A DNA stretch of 64,000 nt from contig NZ_CP054698.1 of the NCBI RefSeq assembly GCF_014023275.1, positions 6,905,001 to 6,969,000 of the forward strand, read 5' to 3'. This stretch comes from Nostoc edaphicum CCNP1411 (GTDB lineage: Bacteria > Cyanobacteriota > Cyanobacteriia > Cyanobacteriales > Nostocaceae). A program made the translations under genes and the position numbers. The notes under the pieces were generated by a model. That model did not search any database and had not been told where the DNA came from. It was given only the letters and a program-made list of their open reading frames with translations. Numbering within the stretch: position 1 is the first letter of the stretch; every line of letters begins with the position of its first letter. This document shows, piece after piece, positions 26,760-35,801 of this stretch.

Positions 26760-28271
26760 TTAAAATCGCTGACCTGTAGTCACTTCAAATCTAAGTTCTC
26801 CTTGGTCGCTAATTCCAAAGTCGCCTCGAATCAGCCCAAAGGATGACTTGACACGCAATCCTAAGCCGTAACCAAAGCCACTTCCAGGTTTATCTCGCAA
26901 CACTCCTGGTTCTCCTAGCACGGTTTCGCTAGACCCGAAATCGGAAGCGAAGTCAGTAAAGAGAACTCCGCCGATTGACTGAAAAATTGGGAAACGATAT
27001 TCTACTGAAACTAAACCATAACTCCGACCACTGGCAATTTTTCCATAACCGTAACCCCTGACAGAATCCGGCCCACCAATATTAAAAGCATCAGCTGGTG
27101 GAAAGTTTCCAATAGTCGTGCCAATTTGTAAATTAATCGCCAACATTTCTGGATGGTCGGTTTGTCTACCATTACCAATCCAATTGACTGGTAAATACTG
27201 AATATAATCTCCCTGTAGGCGATTGCTGGAAATATTACCCAGTCCAATGGGAATCGCTTGTTCTGTGCTGAGGGTGAGAATTGATCCTTGAGTGGGATTG
27301 TCTCGGCGATCGCGTTGATCTCTGGATACAGCAAAGGATAATGTAAATAGGTCATCAATGCCAGTACCGCTCACAGATAAAGGACTCCCTAATCTATCGA
27401 CCTGTACAACGTTATATTCTTGATCGCGTAGGCTAATTCTGGTGTAATTAAAGCTTATTGCTGTATCCCACTCATCAAAAGATTGTAAAACTCCCACAGA
27501 ACCGCCAAATCTTCCCTCGCGAACTTTGTCACCGTTAGATAATCTGATATCGTCGTTGAAGGTTCCCGATGTATTTCGATTCCGAAAACCTCTGATGCTG
27601 TAGCCTAAGCGGTTTGGTTCTTCAGGACGATAAAGACTAGTGAACTGACCATTAAACTGGACATCTTTACCGCTGATTTGCACAGTTGCATCTAATTTAT
27701 CGTTAAGACCGCTAACATTTGCATCTTTATAACCCACCCGACCGTATAGCCCAACATCGTCGTTATTACCGCCTCCTAAAATTAGAGAAGGGAAATTACG
27801 CTCTTTGATTTCATAAATGATATTAACGCTGGAAGAATCTTCTTCTCGATAAACATTGACTTCACTAAATGACTCTAATCTCCTCAATCGTTGCAAGTCT
27901 GCTGCTAGTAAATCTTCACGGAATACTTGACCAGGTTTGAGTTTGAGCAGACTAATGATGAAATCCTTTTGGGTACGTCCTTTAATCGGCTGACCTTTGT
28001 CATCGAGCAACTGATCTTTATTATTAATAAAACGAATCTGGATGTCTTTGACAATTCTCTGGGAAAACTCAACAGACTGGGCATCTACTGGAGTTGATCC
28101 TATATAATCACCATATTTGGCATACCCTTGCTCTATCTTTAACGTAGGTTCTGGTAACAGAATACTACCAGCGCCATCTTCAGTAGAAGATTGCAAGTCT
28201 GCAAGGGCCTGTGGATTTTCCCCACCCACTAACATTACTGCGATCGCAACTACAGTTATTTGAATACGCAT
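26760..28271 (-). CDS. Omp85/BamA-TamA family outer membrane protein
   Basis: The 503-residue protein has a signal peptide (MRIQITVVAIAVMLVGG...ALA), one or two POTRA-like modules (about 68-165; KDIQIRFINNKDQ, LKLKPGQVFREDLLAADLQRL) and a C-terminal beta-barrel with the strongly conserved loop motif GGPDSVRGYGYG (about 405) and final aromatic residue Phe. Omp85 proteins insert or secrete proteins or act on lipids at the outer membrane. It is shorter than the main cyanobacterial Omp85 with three POTRAs, so it is likely an accessory paralogue. Ends just right of the CRISPR leader region. Confidence 0.88.
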   Translation of the reverse strand: MRIQITVVAIAVMLVGGENPQALADLQSSTEDGAGSILLPEPTLKIEQGYAKYGDYIGSTPVDAQSVEFSQRIVKDIQIRFINNKDQLLDDKGQPIKGRTQKDFIISLLKLKPGQVFREDLLAADLQRLRRLESFSEVNVYREEDSSSVNIIYEIKERNFPSLILGGGNNDDVGLYGRVGYKDANVSGLNDKLDATVQISGKDVQFNGQFTSLYRPEEPNRLGYSIRGFRNRNTSGTFNDDIRLSNGDKVREGRFGGSVGVLQSFDEWDTAISFNYTRISLRDQEYNVVQVDRLGSPLSVSGTGIDDLFTLSFAVSRDQRDRRDNPTQGSILTLSTEQAIPIGLGNISSNRLQGDYIQYLPVNWIGNGRQTDHPEMLAINLQIGTTIGNFPPADAFNIGGPDSVRGYGYGKIASGRSYGLVSVEYRFPIFQSIGGVLFTDFASDFGSSETVLGEPGVLRDKPGSGFGYGLGLRVKSSFGLIRGDFGISDQGELRFEVTTGQRF

Positions 28272-28470
28272 AAATAAAGTTTTATCGAACAGAATTCAGG
28301 AGTCAGGAGTCAGAATTCAGAATGAATTCTGTACGACTGGCGGATAGCGCAGCGTTAGCGAGTTCGCGTACCCCTCCGGGGAAGCAAGCTACGCTTTTAG
28401 CGTCTCGTAGAGAGCGTCTTGATTCTGAATTCTGAATTCTGAATTCTGAATTCTGCATTCTTCTTCAACA
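28272..28470. repeat. Dispersed repeat fragments and aattctg heptamers
   Basis: Five tandem aattctg heptamers lie at about 28422-28455. The left part repeats the gaattcaggagtcaggagtc fragment also near 7645, and a cgctaacgc/gcgtctcgtagag block as in 7626-7964. Confidence 0.6.
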
Positions 28471-29283
28471 TTACACCCTTTCTTCAGTAACTAATGTCAG
28501 ACTAACCCATTCGCCTTTCTCGTTGTAGCTGCGAATCATCCGCTGGCGTAGGTTTGGCTGAATTAACCAACCCACTTCCAGAAAGAAAGGTTGACGTAAC
28601 TGCACCTTGAGAGGTGAAGTTGCAGAAGCGCCATTTGGTAACAGTAATACTTGCACCTGCTTTTCTGGGTCTTGATCAAAAAGAACAATGGGGCCTTTGA
28701 TGGTAGCAGTTGAGGTAATTATACGTTCTGCAAAAGAAGTACTTTGAATTAATCGCCCAGTATCATCTAGTTGTAATTTTAAGGTTGTAGAGTAAGTATC
28801 AGGCGATCGCCAATCTGGATATATTGTCACTGCTTGACCTTGCCATTCTCCCAACAAGTCATTTATCTGTAAGGGTGGACGTTCTGCTGCTGGCGTTCCA
28901 GCTAGATGTTCTCGAATTAAGATTAATTCCTTTAGCTGACCAGTATTATCAAACAGTTGCACCAGACGCAAGCGGCGATTTTCATGAACTAAAGCAACTT
29001 CTGCGCCAAATTCGGAAAATGGGCCTAATTGAATTAAACCTTCAGAAAATGAACCATTTTCAAAAAATAGCAGACTCCGCCCTAGAGAACTATATTCTTT
29101 AACTAAATCATCTCGTCCCGAACGGCACAGAGTTAAGCGCACGGTTTGGTTATTGTTCAACCCTTCTAGGGAAAGGCGGCTAGGAGTATCATTCACAAGT
29201 GTCCCTTGGGGAGAAAAATTAGTAAATGAACCTTCCCAAACACCGAGATTCTGCAAAAAACATTCCCATTGTGATTTTGTCAT
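28471..29283 (-). CDS. DUF3598 family protein (lipocalin-like)
   Basis: The 270-residue protein has two similar halves, each starting with a short Trp-containing motif (FLQNLGVWEGSFTNFSPQG and INDLLGEWQGQAVTIYPDW), as in DUF3598, which is predicted to fold as two lipocalin/CpcS-like barrels. The family is confined mostly to cyanobacteria and plastids. The function is not known; bilin- or lipid-binding is only a structural guess. It lies 187 bases after the divergent repeats and in the same direction as ftsX and the Omp85 gene, but with repeat-filled gaps that argue against one operon. Confidence 0.8.
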   Translation of the reverse strand: MTKSQWECFLQNLGVWEGSFTNFSPQGTLVNDTPSRLSLEGLNNNQTVRLTLCRSGRDDLVKEYSSLGRSLLFFENGSFSEGLIQLGPFSEFGAEVALVHENRRLRLVQLFDNTGQLKELILIREHLAGTPAAERPPLQINDLLGEWQGQAVTIYPDWRSPDTYSTTLKLQLDDTGRLIQSTSFAERIITSTATIKGPIVLFDQDPEKQVQVLLLPNGASATSPLKVQLRQPFFLEVGWLIQPNLRQRMIRSYNEKGEWVSLTLVTEERV

Positions 29284-29633
29284 TTGTCATTAGTCCTTTG
29301 TCATTAGTCCTTTGTCATTTGTTATTTGATTAGTTCTGTTAAGTTGATATGTATAGCGGTTCTCGATAAGCGTGAAGTACAATTTTGACCTCTCTCCAAA
29401 CCTCTCTCCTAAAAGGAGAGAGGCTTTGAATTTTTCCCCCTTCCCGCTTCGGGAAGGGGGTTAGGGGGTTAGGTCTATTTGAATACCTGTACCTCACCGG
29501 ATTGAAAATGACTATAGGTTTAATTTCATATTTGTTCAAGATAAAGCTTCAGTTATTGTTTTAAAACTTTGAAAATTCCGAGTTCAAAGGACAAATGACC
29601 AATGACCAATGACAAATGACCAATGACCAATGA
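29284..29633. repeat. Spacer: heptamer repeats plus CTAACCCCCTTCCCT-type repeat
   Basis: At 29284-29330 are units of tttgtcattagtcc. At 29387-29474 is an inverted short form of the repeat described at 21174 (palindromes cctctctcctaaaaggagag and cccttcccgcttcgggaagg). At 29591-29635 are six or so aatgacc/aatgaca heptamers that run into the end of ftsX. No gene is seen. Confidence 0.7.
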
Positions 29634-30536
29634 CTATCCTTTAGCAAAACGTCGGACAGCAAATAAGCTCCCCATTAATCCTACAGCTGCACCGAAACTT
29701 AAAAGAATCAGGGGCAATAATAAAATTTCTGCTGGAGTGAGTTGCACTCTGTTGGTGATGACTTGGATAAACTCAGGTTGATTGACTAGCAACTTACCGA
29801 GAAATTGCTGAATTATAGAAATGAAGCTCCAAGCGATCGCACCACCAACTAAACCAAAAGCAATTCCTTGTAAAATAAACGGGAGGTAAATCCAAGCAGA
29901 AGTTGCTCCCACTAGTTGCATAATTTCAATTTCTTGGCGTCGCGCTGTGACAATCAGCCTAATTGTGGTGGTAGTCACTGCGATCGCTGTTAAAGTCAGA
30001 ATAATTGTAATTGTTAAGGTAATCCAGTTCAGACCTTGGTGCAATTGGGCTATGCGTTTGACTGCTTCATCGACATACTGCACTGTCTCAACTCCTGGTA
30101 ACTTAGCCAACTGCGTTGCTAAATTTGGCACAACTTCAGAATTACGCGCTTTCACCTTCATCTCATCAACCAAAGGATTCTCACCTAGCTGTTGGGTAGT
30201 ACCCTCAATATCAGAAATTCTCATTTCCTTAACTAACTTAGTCCAAGCTTCCTCTTTGGTAATGGTTTGTATCGCCGCCACCTCTGACATTTTTGCGATC
30301 AGTGGCTCAATGCTTTCCATTTGCGTATCCGGTTCGAGATAAACTGATACTTCTAGCTGGCTACCAAACTGATAGAGGAGTTTTTCGACTTGCCAAGAGG
30401 TTTGCAAACTCAAGCCGAATAAAAAGAGTAACACCGTCACAGTACTTACAGCGGCCCAATTCATCCAACCTCCCCGCATTAAACCGAGGAGAGTTTCTTT
30501 GAGTAAGTAGTCAAGTTTCGTGAGAGATTTAAGCAC
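29634..30536 (-). CDS. ftsX: Cell division protein FtsX
   Basis: The 300-residue protein has a cytoplasmic N-terminus, a first membrane helix ([19 protein letters not shown]), a periplasmic domain of about 110 residues ([12 protein letters not shown]...[13 protein letters not shown]), and three C-terminal helices of an ABC permease. FtsEX links the divisome to peptidoglycan hydrolase control. The start is GTG (30536). FtsE, the ATPase partner, is not adjacent, as is usual in cyanobacteria to my knowledge. Confidence 0.88.
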   Translation of the reverse strand: MLKSLTKLDYLLKETLLGLMRGGWMNWAAVSTVTVLLFLFGLSLQTSWQVEKLLYQFGSQLEVSVYLEPDTQMESIEPLIAKMSEVAAIQTITKEEAWTKLVKEMRISDIEGTTQQLGENPLVDEMKVKARNSEVVPNLATQLAKLPGVETVQYVDEAVKRIAQLHQGLNWITLTITIILTLTAIAVTTTTIRLIVTARRQEIEIMQLVGATSAWIYLPFILQGIAFGLVGGAIAWSFISIIQQFLGKLLVNQPEFIQVITNRVQLTPAEILLLPLILLSFGAAVGLMGSLFAVRRFAKG

Positions 30537-30548
30537 AGATTACCCCGG

Positions 30549-30655
30549 TCAGTAATTCGTAATTCGTAATTCGTAATTCATAGTTCCCAATTCCCCATTC
30601 CCAATTCCCCATTCCCCATTCCCAATTCCCAATTCCCCATTCCCCAGCTTGATAG
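30549..30655. repeat. Heptamer repeats between ftsX and def
   Basis: Four taattcg heptamers are followed by about ten attcccc/attccca heptamers. This is the short tandem repeat type seen throughout the window. The block lies within the divergent promoter region of ftsX and def. Confidence 0.75.
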
Positions 30656-30699
30656 AATTAAAATAGTAGGAATTTTCACCATCTAGCCATCTGAGACTC

Positions 30700-31263
30700 A
30701 TGCCCTCTGAAATTGCTGTAGAGAAAAAAAAGTTAAAAAATCCACCTTTGGAGCTTCATTATTTAGGCGATCGCGTGCTGCGTCAAGCTGCAAAGCGGAT
30801 TTCTAAAGTTGATGATGAACTTCGCCAAATAGTGCGCGAAATGCTGCAAACTATGTACAGCAAGGATGGCATTGGTTTGGCTGCGCCCCAAGTGGGAATT
30901 CACAAACAACTAATTGTCATCGACTTGGAACCAGAGAATGCAGCTAATCAGCCTTTGGTGTTGATTAACCCCACCATTAAACAAGTCAGCCGCGACATCT
31001 CTGTTGCCCAAGAAGGATGCTTGAGTATCCCTAACGTATATCTAGACGTGAAGCGCCCCGAACTCGTGGAAATTGCCTATAAAGACGAATACGGCCGTCC
31101 CCGGACATTAAAGGCGAATGACCTTTTGGGACGCTGCATTCAGCACGAGATGGATCACCTTAACGGCGTGGTATTTGTAGATCGTGTAGAAAACTCCTTG
31201 ACTTTAGCCCAGGAGCTATCTAAGAATGGCTTCTCGTATCAAGCGGTGAAACCAATAGTATAG
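30700..31263 (+). CDS. def: Peptide deformylase
   Basis: Peptide deformylase removes the formyl group from the N-terminal Met of new proteins. All three motifs are present: GIGLAAPQVG (about 57-66), EGCLS (Cys metal ligand, about 107) and QHEMDHLNG (two His ligands and Glu, about 148). At 187 residues it has a lysine-rich N-terminal extension typical of cyanobacterial enzymes. A small membrane protein gene follows after 11 bases, probably in the same transcript. Confidence 0.96.
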   Translation: MPSEIAVEKKKLKNPPLELHYLGDRVLRQAAKRISKVDDELRQIVREMLQTMYSKDGIGLAAPQVGIHKQLIVIDLEPENAANQPLVLINPTIKQVSRDISVAQEGCLSIPNVYLDVKRPELVEIAYKDEYGRPRTLKANDLLGRCIQHEMDHLNGVVFVDRVENSLTLAQELSKNGFSYQAVKPIV

Positions 31264-31274
31264 GGGGGCTAGCA

Positions 31275-31478
31275 GTGTATTTAACTCCAAAAAGCGGTTT
31301 ATTTCTGGGTGGTTCTTGTGTAAGTGCGATCGCGGCTGTCGGTTCGATTTTTGAACTCAGTTACGGACAACCAGATTTTGGTGTCACAGCTACGGCAATT
31401 ATCCTGGTATTGAGTATTCCACTCACAGGATTATTTTTTATTGCCGCAGTGAAGGACGCAAGGGCTAACATGAAATAA
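31275..31478 (+). CDS. Small two-helix membrane protein
   Basis: The 67-residue protein starts at a GTG preceded by a good ribosome site (taggggg). It has two hydrophobic helices (about 9-28 and 38-58) with PDFGVTATAIILVLSIPLTG. I do not recognise a named family, though similar short proteins follow def in related genomes by my recollection. The 11-base gap to def suggests cotranscription. Confidence 0.65.
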   Translation: MYLTPKSGLFLGGSCVSAIAAVGSIFELSYGQPDFGVTATAIILVLSIPLTGLFFIAAVKDARANMK

Positions 31479-31652
31479 GCATCAGGTACATAAAAAAGGT
31501 AAAAGGATGGGGAAAAAGGCAAAATTCATTCTTTTACCTTTTATTTTTGCTATCCATCTTCCACTACGCTGAGATAAAGTTTTTCCTTGGGGCTACTTGA
31601 TTGCTTTTCCTGGCAAATGGGCATCGTTTGCGATCGCTTCTAAAATAGAAGA

Positions 31653-32483
31653 ATGCTGTCAACTCCCACTCAACTACTGCGACTGTCTCAAGGACAACTC
31701 AACCTACTAGAAGCTTGTCCGCGTAAATTTCAACACACTTACCTAGAAAAACTCAATTCGCCCTCAAATCCAGAACAAGAAGAACGGCTAACTTTGGGTA
31801 GTCGCTTTCACTTGCTAATGCAACAGCGAGAAATGGGTTTGCCAATTGATAGTTTTCTGCAAGCGGATGCTCAACTGCAAAGCTGGATGCTAGGTTTTGC
31901 CGATGCAGCCCCAGAAATCTTAACGCCTGCATCTGATAATCAAACTTTCCGTGAAAGTGAACACTACCGAACTCTGCAAGTTCAGGACTATTTGCTGTCG
32001 GTTATCTATGATTTATTGATTGCAGATAACCAACAAGCACAAATTCTCGACTGGAAAACTTATCCTAAACCACCCAACAAACGTCAGTTAGAATCCAACT
32101 GGCAAACACGGCTTTATCTGTATGTATTGGCTGAAACTAGCGACTATTTGCCAGAAAAGATTTCCATGACTTACTGGTTTGTCCAATCTGAGGGCAAGCC
32201 GCAAAATATTAAATTTAATTACAATACTGCTCAACACACACAAACAGCAAAGAGACTTAATCAACTGTTAAGCCAGTTAACTAATTTGTTGGAAGATTAC
32301 CAAAATAACCAGCAGTTTCCGCAAGTGGTGGAGGGTAGCAAAACCTGTGATTATTGTCAGTTTGCCAAACGGTGCGATGCCTACGACGGTAAACTACGCA
32401 CACAAGGCATTGAAGAAGCAGTAAAAGACTCATTACCAAATTTTGACAGTATTCCAGAAGTCTCACTCAACCCCATACATTAG
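31653..32483 (+). CDS. PD-(D/E)XK nuclease, RecB/Cas4-like, with probable Fe-S cysteines
   Basis: The 276-residue protein shows the RecB-type nuclease motifs in order: His in GSRFHLLMQQ, the acidic pair in VIYDLL and ILDWKT (Asp and Lys), and the QTRLYLYV helix. One Cys near the N-terminus (LEACPRKFQ) and three near the end (CDYCQFAKRC) match the four-Cys iron-sulphur staple of Cas4/AddB nucleases. It likely cuts single-stranded or duplex DNA ends. It is about 5 kb from the CRISPR array and no cas1 or cas2 is present, so I do not call it Cas4. Confidence 0.8.
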   Translation: MLSTPTQLLRLSQGQLNLLEACPRKFQHTYLEKLNSPSNPEQEERLTLGSRFHLLMQQREMGLPIDSFLQADAQLQSWMLGFADAAPEILTPASDNQTFRESEHYRTLQVQDYLLSVIYDLLIADNQQAQILDWKTYPKPPNKRQLESNWQTRLYLYVLAETSDYLPEKISMTYWFVQSEGKPQNIKFNYNTAQHTQTAKRLNQLLSQLTNLLEDYQNNQQFPQVVEGSKTCDYCQFAKRCDAYDGKLRTQGIEEAVKDSLPNFDSIPEVSLNPIH

Positions 32484-32539
32484 AGGATGTTTGTAAAATC
32501 CAATAGAGGTATAAAGAAATTAAAAATTAATATAAATTT

Positions 32540-33181
32540 ATGTCAAGCGTTGACGAAACTGAAGCAATTTATGTACGCGAATTAGGAATTGATGACATTG
32601 CTCCCGTTTACCACTTGGGAGAAGGTTTATTTACCAGCGATTTATATCCTTATTTATACCGCACTTGGGACGAATGGGAGGTGATTGGACTTTACAACAC
32701 CGATCCCGAATACTGTCTTGTGGCTGAAACTGATGGAGAATTAGCAGGATTCATTTTAGGAACCATCATCACCAAAGCATCCTGGACTTACGGATATATT
32801 TTATGGCTAGGAGTTAGTCCGAAGTATCAGCGTCGGGGAGTTGCAGACAAGCTAGTTGATAAAGTCGTCGCCCGGATGATTGAAGATGGGGCGCGGTTTA
32901 TGTTGGTAGATACTGACCCCACTAATACTTCAGCATTAAAGTTTTTTAGTCGCAAAGGTTTTGGTAATATCCGCCAGCATATTTTCTTGTCGATGAATTT
33001 AAGCAAGCACGAATATTATGGCAGATTGATTGATTATGAACATCAAAAAGCTGAAAGAGCCGGTTACAGGCGATCGCGTCCAGCAATTCGTGCCCGTAAA
33101 CCTGATAGTGTTGCAAATGAAGTCATCCTCAATCCTCTAGTGAATGAATCTCAAGCAACTGAAGATCAATCTCCAATCTAA
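32540..33181 (+). CDS. GNAT N-acetyltransferase
   Basis: Residues 8-155 form a GNAT domain: IYVRELGIDDIAPVYHLGE at the start, acetyl-CoA pyrophosphate-binding loop in VSPKYQRRGVADKLVDKVV, and LVDTDPTNTSALKFFSRKGF at the end. A tail of about 55 residues is basic then polar (RSRPAIRARKPDSV). It resembles RimI-like or small-molecule acetyltransferases; the acceptor cannot be told. It follows the nuclease by 56 bases on the same strand. Confidence 0.8.
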   Translation: MSSVDETEAIYVRELGIDDIAPVYHLGEGLFTSDLYPYLYRTWDEWEVIGLYNTDPEYCLVAETDGELAGFILGTIITKASWTYGYILWLGVSPKYQRRGVADKLVDKVVARMIEDGARFMLVDTDPTNTSALKFFSRKGFGNIRQHIFLSMNLSKHEYYGRLIDYEHQKAERAGYRRSRPAIRARKPDSVANEVILNPLVNESQATEDQSPI

Positions 33182-33602
33182 AAGGATGTGTAAAAGGGAC
33201 TGGGGATTGGGTTTTAAAAGTCCTCTAGTCGGTAGCAAAACGTTTTAGATCCCCCTAAATCCCCCGATAAATTGGGGGACTTTTAGAGACTTTCCCCCCT
33301 TGGTAAGCTACGGTGTACACACAAGTCGAAAAAAGCTTGATTTTCCATTCTTCTCTCGTGTACCTCGTTTTTATCTCGTTCCCATGTTCTACATGGGAAT
33401 GCTCCTCGTGGAGGCTCTGCCTCCAATCTGGCATTGAGTCAGAGACTCAATGAATGCATTCCCAGTCGGAGACTGGGAACGAGGAAAGTCTTATCAAGCT
33501 AGGTTTTTAGGACTTGTGTGTACACGGTAGGCCTTAAAAAGGGGGGTTGGGGGGATCAACAAGTGCCTAAAATTACAGCCAACCACTTTTCAAACATCCT
33601 TT
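33181..33602. repeat. Composite MITE-like element with nested palindrome
   Basis: The right end acttttcaaacatccttt (33585-33602) and a left end interrupted after aaaggatgtgtaaaa match the element at 25453-25733. Inner arms are aagctacggtgtacacacaa (33305 on) and acttgtgtgtacacggtag (33512-33530). Nested within is a large palindromic unit (about 33370-33484) bounded by tcgttcccatg and its near inverse. It occupies most of the 33182-33694 spacer; no gene is seen there. Confidence 0.55.
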
Positions 33603-33694
33603 AACAAAAGTTAGGAGTTAGGATGCTCTAGGAGCAACTTTTAATTGGGATTGTTAATTTTGAATTGTGAATTCGGAGCACAGTGACGTGACTT

Positions 33695-35746
33695 ATGTGT
33701 ATAGAATTTGGGCGGGAAATCTGCGGCAATCTTGACATTGCAGAATCGCGGGAGTGGTTAGTTACTAACGGTATTGGTGGTTATGCCTCTGGGACTATAG
33801 CTGGTTTATTGACCCGCCGCTATCACGGACTACTGGTAGCAGCATTGAAACCACCTCTGGGTCGTACCTTAATGGTGGCAAAACTAGATGAAACTGTCCT
33901 GTACGATACTCGCTCTTATTCTCTAGATACCAATCGTTGGGCTGATGGTATTGTCAGTCCCCAGGGTTATCAAAATATTGAACGTTTTTCTCTGGAAGGT
34001 ACAATTCCTGTATGGCGTTTTGCTGTTGCCGATGCCTTATTAGAAAAACGGGTGTGGATGCAACAAGGCGCTAACACAACCTATATCCAATATACTCTCC
34101 GTCGTGCTACCCAACCGCTGAAGTTAACCCTCAAAGCAATGGTCAACTACCGCGATTATCACAGCGATACTCAAAGCAATGATTGGCAGATGTCTGTAGA
34201 GGAGGTAGAACAGGGGATTTGTGTAACTGCGTATCCGGGTGCTGTACCACTATATCTGCTGAGTGATTCACCTAAAGGCGATGCCTACGGTGGCAAGCTA
34301 CGCAACGCTTCACGCCCTAGTGTATCTGTTGTCCACAATTGGTATCATGGTTTTGACTTAGCAGTTGAACGCTATCGGGGATTGAGAGATAGAGAAGATC
34401 ACCTCCACGCCGCCACCTTTGAAGTTACACTGAATCCTGGGGAAGCGATGGCATTTGTAGCCAGCACAGAAAAAGAACCAAATCTCAATGGTGAAGCTGC
34501 ACTTAAGTTACGTCGCGCTCAAGAGCAGAAGTTAACAGGATTTTGGAAAACTAATCGACCTCTCAAGACTAAGGAATCACCTAGCTGGATCAATCATCTA
34601 GTACTAGCTGCTGACCAGTTTATTGTCGATCGCCCAGTACCAGAAGACCCCTACGGCAAAACCATCATCGCTGGTTATCACTGGTTTAGCGACTGGGGAC
34701 GCGACACAATGATTAGTCTACCTGGTTTGACAATTTCTACTGGTCGCCCAGAGGTAGCACGCTCAATTCTTCGTACTTTTGCCAGATATGTAGACCAAGG
34801 AATGTTGCCTAATCGCTTTCCCGATGCGGGTGAGCAACCAGAATATAATACAGTCGATGCTACTCTCTGGTACTTTGAAGCAGTCCGTGCTTACTACAGC
34901 GCTACGGACGATGATACTTTGCTTGGTGAACTCTTTCCCATACTTGCAGACATCATTGATTGGCACTGTCGCGGTACACGTTACAACATTCACCTCGATG
35001 CAGCCGATGGTTTACTTTATGCAGGCGTTGCTGGTGTACAACTGACTTGGATGGATGCCAAAGTTGATGATTGGGTAGTTACGCCCCGAATCGGTAAACC
35101 GATTGAAGTTAACGCCCTCTGGTATAATGCTTTACGTACAATGGCAAAATTTGCCCGTCAGCTTGGTAAACCACACCAAGAGTATGAAGCAATGGCAGAC
35201 CGGGCAAAGTATAGATTTTCTCGCTTCTGGAATGACGAGACAGGTTATTGCTATGACGTTCTAGACAGTCCTGATGGTGATGATGCGTTATTGCGTCCTA
35301 ACCAAATCTTTGCTGTGTCATTACCAGAAAGTCCGCTCACACTTGCCCAGCAAAAGGGTGTGGTGGAAGCTTGCGGGCGATCGCTGCTGACTTCTCACGG
35401 GTTGCGATCGCGTAGCGTGTCTGAAAGACTCTCGCTAGCCCCAAACCATCCTCAATATCAGGGCAAATACGGTGGCAATCAGTATCAACGTGATGGAGCT
35501 TACCACCAAGGGACAGTTTGGGGTTGGTTGTTGGGGCCGTTTGTCTTAGCACACCTGCGCGTCTACAAAAACCCTGAGCAGGCTCGTCAATTTTTGGAAC
35601 CAATGGCTAATCATCTCACTGCACACGGTGTTGGTAGTCTCAGCGAAATTTTTGATGGTGATGCTCCGATGACTCCACGGGGATGTATTGCCCAAGCCTG
35701 GACAGTAGCAGAGGTTTTGCGTGCTTGGTTGGCTACGGAGAGTTGA
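33695..35746 (+). CDS. Glycogen debranching enzyme-like (amylo-alpha-1,6-glucosidase, GH133 type)
   Basis: The 683-residue protein has an N-terminal beta-domain ([32 protein letters not shown]) and a C-terminal (alpha/alpha)6 barrel with [39 protein letters not shown] (acidic catalytic candidates) and [11 protein letters not shown]. These are the hallmarks of the bacterial/archaeal GDE_C debranching family that cleaves alpha-1,6 branch points of glycogen-like glucans. It is followed at once by a GH63-like gene, so the pair probably works on one storage or exported glucan. Confidence 0.87.
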   Translation: MCIEFGREICGNLDIAESREWLVTNGIGGYASGTIAGLLTRRYHGLLVAALKPPLGRTLMVAKLDETVLYDTRSYSLDTNRWADGIVSPQGYQNIERFSLEGTIPVWRFAVADALLEKRVWMQQGANTTYIQYTLRRATQPLKLTLKAMVNYRDYHSDTQSNDWQMSVEEVEQGICVTAYPGAVPLYLLSDSPKGDAYGGKLRNASRPSVSVVHNWYHGFDLAVERYRGLRDREDHLHAATFEVTLNPGEAMAFVASTEKEPNLNGEAALKLRRAQEQKLTGFWKTNRPLKTKESPSWINHLVLAADQFIVDRPVPEDPYGKTIIAGYHWFSDWGRDTMISLPGLTISTGRPEVARSILRTFARYVDQGMLPNRFPDAGEQPEYNTVDATLWYFEAVRAYYSATDDDTLLGELFPILADIIDWHCRGTRYNIHLDAADGLLYAGVAGVQLTWMDAKVDDWVVTPRIGKPIEVNALWYNALRTMAKFARQLGKPHQEYEAMADRAKYRFSRFWNDETGYCYDVLDSPDGDDALLRPNQIFAVSLPESPLTLAQQKGVVEACGRSLLTSHGLRSRSVSERLSLAPNHPQYQGKYGGNQYQRDGAYHQGTVWGWLLGPFVLAHLRVYKNPEQARQFLEPMANHLTAHGVGSLSEIFDGDAPMTPRGCIAQAWTVAEVLRAWLATES

Positions 35747-35801
35747 TGCAGGGAATTTAAAGATTGATTTACTAAAGTGCAGATATGCACAGGGTGATAT
35801 T

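Noticed and set aside
31653..32483. Calling the nuclease Cas4
   Set aside because: No cas1, cas2 or other cas gene nearby; stand-alone nucleases share the motifs.
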